The notes beneath the pieces were generated by a model. The model was not told the DNA's origin. It did no database searches and saw nothing but the letters and a program-made list of their open reading frames with translations. A stretch of DNA of 64,000 nt from Phocoena phocoena (taxonomy: Eukaryota; Chordata; Mammalia; Artiodactyla; Phocoenidae): positions 2,156,501 through 2,220,500 of the forward strand of contig NW_027077440.1 of the NCBI RefSeq assembly GCF_963924675.1, read 5' to 3'. Below, one piece after another: positions 60,348-64,000 of the stretch (position 1 is the stretch's first letter; the number at the start of each line of letters is the position of its first letter). The position numbers were made by a program, and so were the translations under genes.

Positions 60348-62094
60348 TTGGCCAAAAAGGGCGTATGCGTTTTTTCCTGAATATACTCAGGAAAAAACGG
60401 ATACGCCTTTTTTGGCCAAACAAGCAAGCCTGTAAAGGAAATCTACACTACAATGAAGTCTCACTGCCCCCCGGGCAAAAGGGCCATCTGAAAAAAGTGT
60501 AAAATCCAGAAAGGTAGGACAGGATATGGAGAACAGGGAGCCTTGTTATGCTGATTGGCAGGATGTAAATTGCCAGCAACCACCCTGGAGAAGTGTATGG
60601 TGTTTCATGAAACACATAAGAAACTAAGCAACACAGCCTATGGCACTTCCACTTATGGTCCTATAGCTTACGGAAATTAAAATCAAAAACAGACAGCCAC
60701 CCCAATATTTGGGACGGCTGTGTTCACAAGAAGCTCGTCTACAGTATCAGGTAAATATCCCAGAAAGCAAAAAATGGATAAAGAAGTTGTGGCACGTACG
60801 TACAATGCAATATCACTCAGCAATGAAATCTGTGTCATCAGGCCCGTAGCGGCATAGTGAGTGGATGCAGGTACGGTGATTCTACGTGATCTACGTCACA
60901 CAGAAAAAGAAACATCATAAGATATCACTAATACACGGAATGTAAACTTGACTACACATGAACTGAATTACAAAACAGAACAGGGTGTAAAATTTAGAAA
61001 ACCAACTAGTGCTTGCTTATGGGGAAAGGTGCCTTGGGGTGCTACATAAAACCAGAGACTGAAATTAGCACAGATAACATTCCATAAGCCAAATATGTAA
61101 TAGACAAGACCTACTCCTTGCTCAACGAAATGGACCCAACACCACATATTCAACGCCTAGGAATATACCTGACTAGGAAGAATCTTAAAACCCATGGATA
61201 TATATGTCTCCGTAAGAGAATCAAGCGTGTGTACAGCAGCCGAAACGCAGCAGTGAAAATCCGATAAATCCCCTTATCAAAATAAATTTCGAAAACAAAA
61301 CACAAAGACAGTGAAATAGAGAGCAATACTTAAATAATTCACTCAGGGCATGTGATGCAACCGGGATTGACCACATCTACACCCAGAGCTGGTTGAGACA
61401 TAAGGCTGGACACTTCAGGCTGATAGCATTGGTGAGTTTCGGTGAGCAAATGCAGACCCTTTGAAGTCATACTGAATGGTACCTATTCCATGGGTCCCAA
61501 CTCTTCAGGTTCAAGGGATTCTTCCTCCAGCTAAAACATGCATGGGAAACCCACAGTATGGTCCACCGTGTGATTGGGAAACGATTTAAAATGCATCTCA
61601 GTTTTCCTATCCTGGTCCTAGGGTTCACCATTCCAGATGCTTTACTAACACTCTCCCTGCTTGGAGAGTCATTGCATTTAACCTCCTGTTTGGCACAGCT
61701 TGCAATTTCTGTGCAAAATGAACAGGAATAGGGAGAACCAATGAGAGACTAGCTTTAGGTGTCTGCAATGGCAAATGTAACGCTCATTTCCCACCAGGAA
61801 AAGGAATTAACCAAAGGCTCAGCGTGCCCTGCCGGAAACAGATTAGGGCCTGAAGCAATCCTGCGGTTTTGTGCCCAGCTCACAAGAAAGCGAGTTGAAG
61901 AAAGGAGCTCAGGGGCACTGTAATTCACAAACCTGCAGAGTTATAAATGACAGCTATCCTCCAAAAATATATTGAAGTAAGCCTGCGAAGGGGACTTGAA
62001 AGCGGGGCAGAGTTTCAGGAAAACCATTGCAGGGGGTAGACTGGAATTGCCCTGAAAGCATATTAAAAGAGGCAGAACGTCGACAATGATGCAC
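60348..62094 (+). repeat. Satellite monomer N3 (beta)
   Basis: 1747 bp. Three palindrome mismatches (ATACTC at the centre, CGGATACGCC in the right arm). Confidence 0.93.
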
Positions 62095-63840
62095 TTGGCC
62101 GAAAAGTGCGTATGCGTTTTTTCCTGAATATATTCAGGAAAAAACGCATACGCACTTTTTGGCCAACCAAGCAAGCCTGTAAAGGAAATCTGCACTACAA
62201 TGAAGTCTCACTGCCCCCCGGGCAAAAGGGCCATCTGAAAAAAGTGTAAAATCCAGAAAGGTAGGACAGGATATGGAGAACAGGGAGCCTTGTTATGCTG
62301 ATTGGCAGGATGTAAATTGCCAGCAGCCACCCTGGAGAAGTGTATGGTGTTTCCTGAAACACGTAAGAAACAAAGCAACACAGCCTATGGCACTTCCACT
62401 TATGGTCCTATAGCTTACGGAAATTAAAATCAAAAACAGACAGCCACCCCAATATTTGGGACGGCTGTGTTCCCAAGAAGCTCGTCTACAGTACCAGGTA
62501 AATATTCCAGAAAGCAAAAAATGGATAAAGAAGTTGTGGCACGTACGTGCAATGCAATATCACTCAGCAATGAAATCTGTGTCATCAGGCCCGTAGCGGC
62601 ATAGTGAGTGGATGCAGGTACGGTGATTCTACGTGAACTATGTCACACAGAAAAAGAAACATCTTAAGATATCACTAATACACGGAATGTAAACTGGACT
62701 ACACATGAACTGAATTACAAAACAGAACAGGGTCTCAAATTTAGAAAACCAACTAGTGCTTCCTTATGGGGAAAGGTGCCTTGGGGTGCTGCATAAAACC
62801 AGAGACTGAAATTAGCACAGATAACTTTCCATAAGCCAAATATGTAATAGACAAGACCTACTCCTTGCTCAACCAAATGGACCCAGCACCACATATTAAA
62901 CGCCTAGGAATATACCTGACTAGGAAGAATCTTAAAACCCATGGATATATATGTCTCCGTAAGAGAATCAAGCGTGTGTACAGCGGCCGAAACGCATCAG
63001 TGAAAATCCGATAAATCCCATTATCAAAATAAATTTCGAAAACAAAACACAAAGACAGTGAAATAGCGAGCAATTCTTAAATAATACACTCAGGGCATGT
63101 GATGCAACCGGGATTGACCACATCTACACCCAGAGCTGGTTGAGACATAAGGCTGGACACTTCAGGCTGATAGCATTGGTGAGTTTCGGTGAGCAAATGC
63201 AGACCCCTTGAAGTCATACTGCATGGTACCTATACCATGGGTCCCAACTCTTTAGGTTCAACGGATTCTTCCTCCAGCTAAAACATGCATGGGAAACCCA
63301 CAGTATGGTCCACCGTGTGATTGGAAACGATTTAAAATGCATCTCAGTTTTCGTACCCTGGTCCTCGCGTTCACCATTCCAGATGCTTTACTAACACTCT
63401 CCCTGCTTGGAGAGTCAGTGCCTTTAACCTCCTCTTTGGCACAGCTTGCAATTTCTGTGCAAGATGAACAGGAATATGGGGAACCAATGAGAGACTAGCT
63501 GTAGGTGTCTACACAGGCAAATGTAACGCTCATTGCCCACCAGGAAGAGGAATTAAACAAAGGCTCATTGTGCCCTGCTGGAAACAGATTAGGGCCTGAA
63601 GCAATCCTGCGGTTTTGTGCCCAGCTCACAAGAAAGTGAGTTGAAGAAAGGAGCTCAGGGGCACTGTAATTCACAAACCTGCAGAGTTATAAATGACAGC
63701 TATCCTCCAAAAATATATTGAAGTAAGCCTGCGAAGGGGACTTGAAAGCGGGGCAGAGTTTCAGGAAAACCATTGCAGGGGGTAGACTGGAATTGCCCTG
63801 AAAGCATAGGAAAAGAGGCAGAACGTCGACAATGTTGCAC
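62095..63840 (+). repeat. Satellite monomer N4 (beta/alpha hybrid)
   Basis: 1746 bp. Beta first, then alpha at TTCCCAAGAAG and CGTGCAATGC. The palindrome again carries the paired GTG/CAC change with one other mismatch. Confidence 0.93.
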
Positions 63841-64000
63841 TTGGCCAAAAAGTGCGTATGCGTTTTTTCCTGAATATATTCAGGAAAAAACGCATACGCC
63901 CTTTTTGGCCAACCAAGCAAGCCTGTAAAGGAAATCTGCACTACAATGAAGTCTCACTGCCCCCCGGGCAAAAGGGCCATCTGAAAAAAGTGTAAAATCC
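63841..64000 (+). repeat. Satellite monomer N5, cut by window end
   Basis: Starts with a palindrome whose left arm has GTG while the right arm keeps CCC, so one arm only is changed. Confidence 0.92.

Larger units (their letters stand above)
55701..64000 (+). repeat. 1.75-kb satellite array, second block
   Basis: Same orientation as the main block. Palindromes start at 56863, 58609, 60348, 62095 and 63841 (spacing 1746, 1739, 1747 and 1746). It continues beyond the window. The 1739-bp unit lacks bases near 59710, where GAGCAACTCTGAAG replaces the usual longer stretch. Confidence 0.96.

Overview
The window looks like mammalian, most likely cetacean, heterochromatin. It holds no ordinary host gene that I can support. 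It is made of one almost complete gammaretroviral provirus, about 42 kb of a satellite with a 1.75 kb period, a second nested satellite, LINE-1 (L1) pieces and an old retroviral fossil. A satellite of about 1.75 kb is the classical common cetacean satellite, and dolphins are known for a shorter form near 1.58 kb. The 1746-1748 bp period and the cetartiodactyl-type L1 3' ends therefore suggest a non-delphinid cetacean. This species call is inference; no database was searched.

Region 1 (1-8841, minus strand): an endogenous gammaretrovirus reading right to left. It runs 5' LTR 8330-8841, tRNA-Pro primer site, leader with splice donor, gag, UAG readthrough, pol, overlapping env, polypurine tract and 3' LTR 534-1044. 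pol is open throughout. gag has one frameshift in matrix and env has one in-frame stop just before the transmembrane subunit. Beyond the 3' LTR the sequence is not host DNA: it is another primer site, leader and gag start. Two proviruses therefore lie in tandem sharing an LTR, and the second leaves the window at base 1. The envelope carries the SDGGGxxDxxR signature of the RD114/type-D (RDR) interference group.

Region 2 (8842-42838): the 5' LTR abuts a head-to-tail satellite array, so the retrovirus integrated into it. Each monomer has a 72-bp spacerless palindrome, then about 0.85 kb that is recognisably the 3' end of an L1 (ORF2 C-terminus plus 3' UTR), then about 0.8 kb of unknown origin. 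Two L1-part haplotypes (called alpha and beta here) are interleaved. A truncated L1 with an 11-bp target duplication interrupts the last monomer.

Region 3 (42839-48194): a different satellite, a higher-order repeat of about 590 bp built of eleven sub-repeats of about 53 bp that alternate between two types. Its left edge lies inside an arm of the palindrome.

Region 4 (48195-55.7 kb): diverged 1.75-kb satellite, an L1 3' end, about 1.5 kb without a recognisable gene, a decayed class I ERV (51.6-53.8 kb), an L1 3' UTR scrap and a very diverged satellite monomer that is closer to L1 than the others. Region 5 (about 55.7-64 kb) is the ordinary satellite array again. Apart from the viral genes, the many short open frames in the satellites are by-products of repetition.
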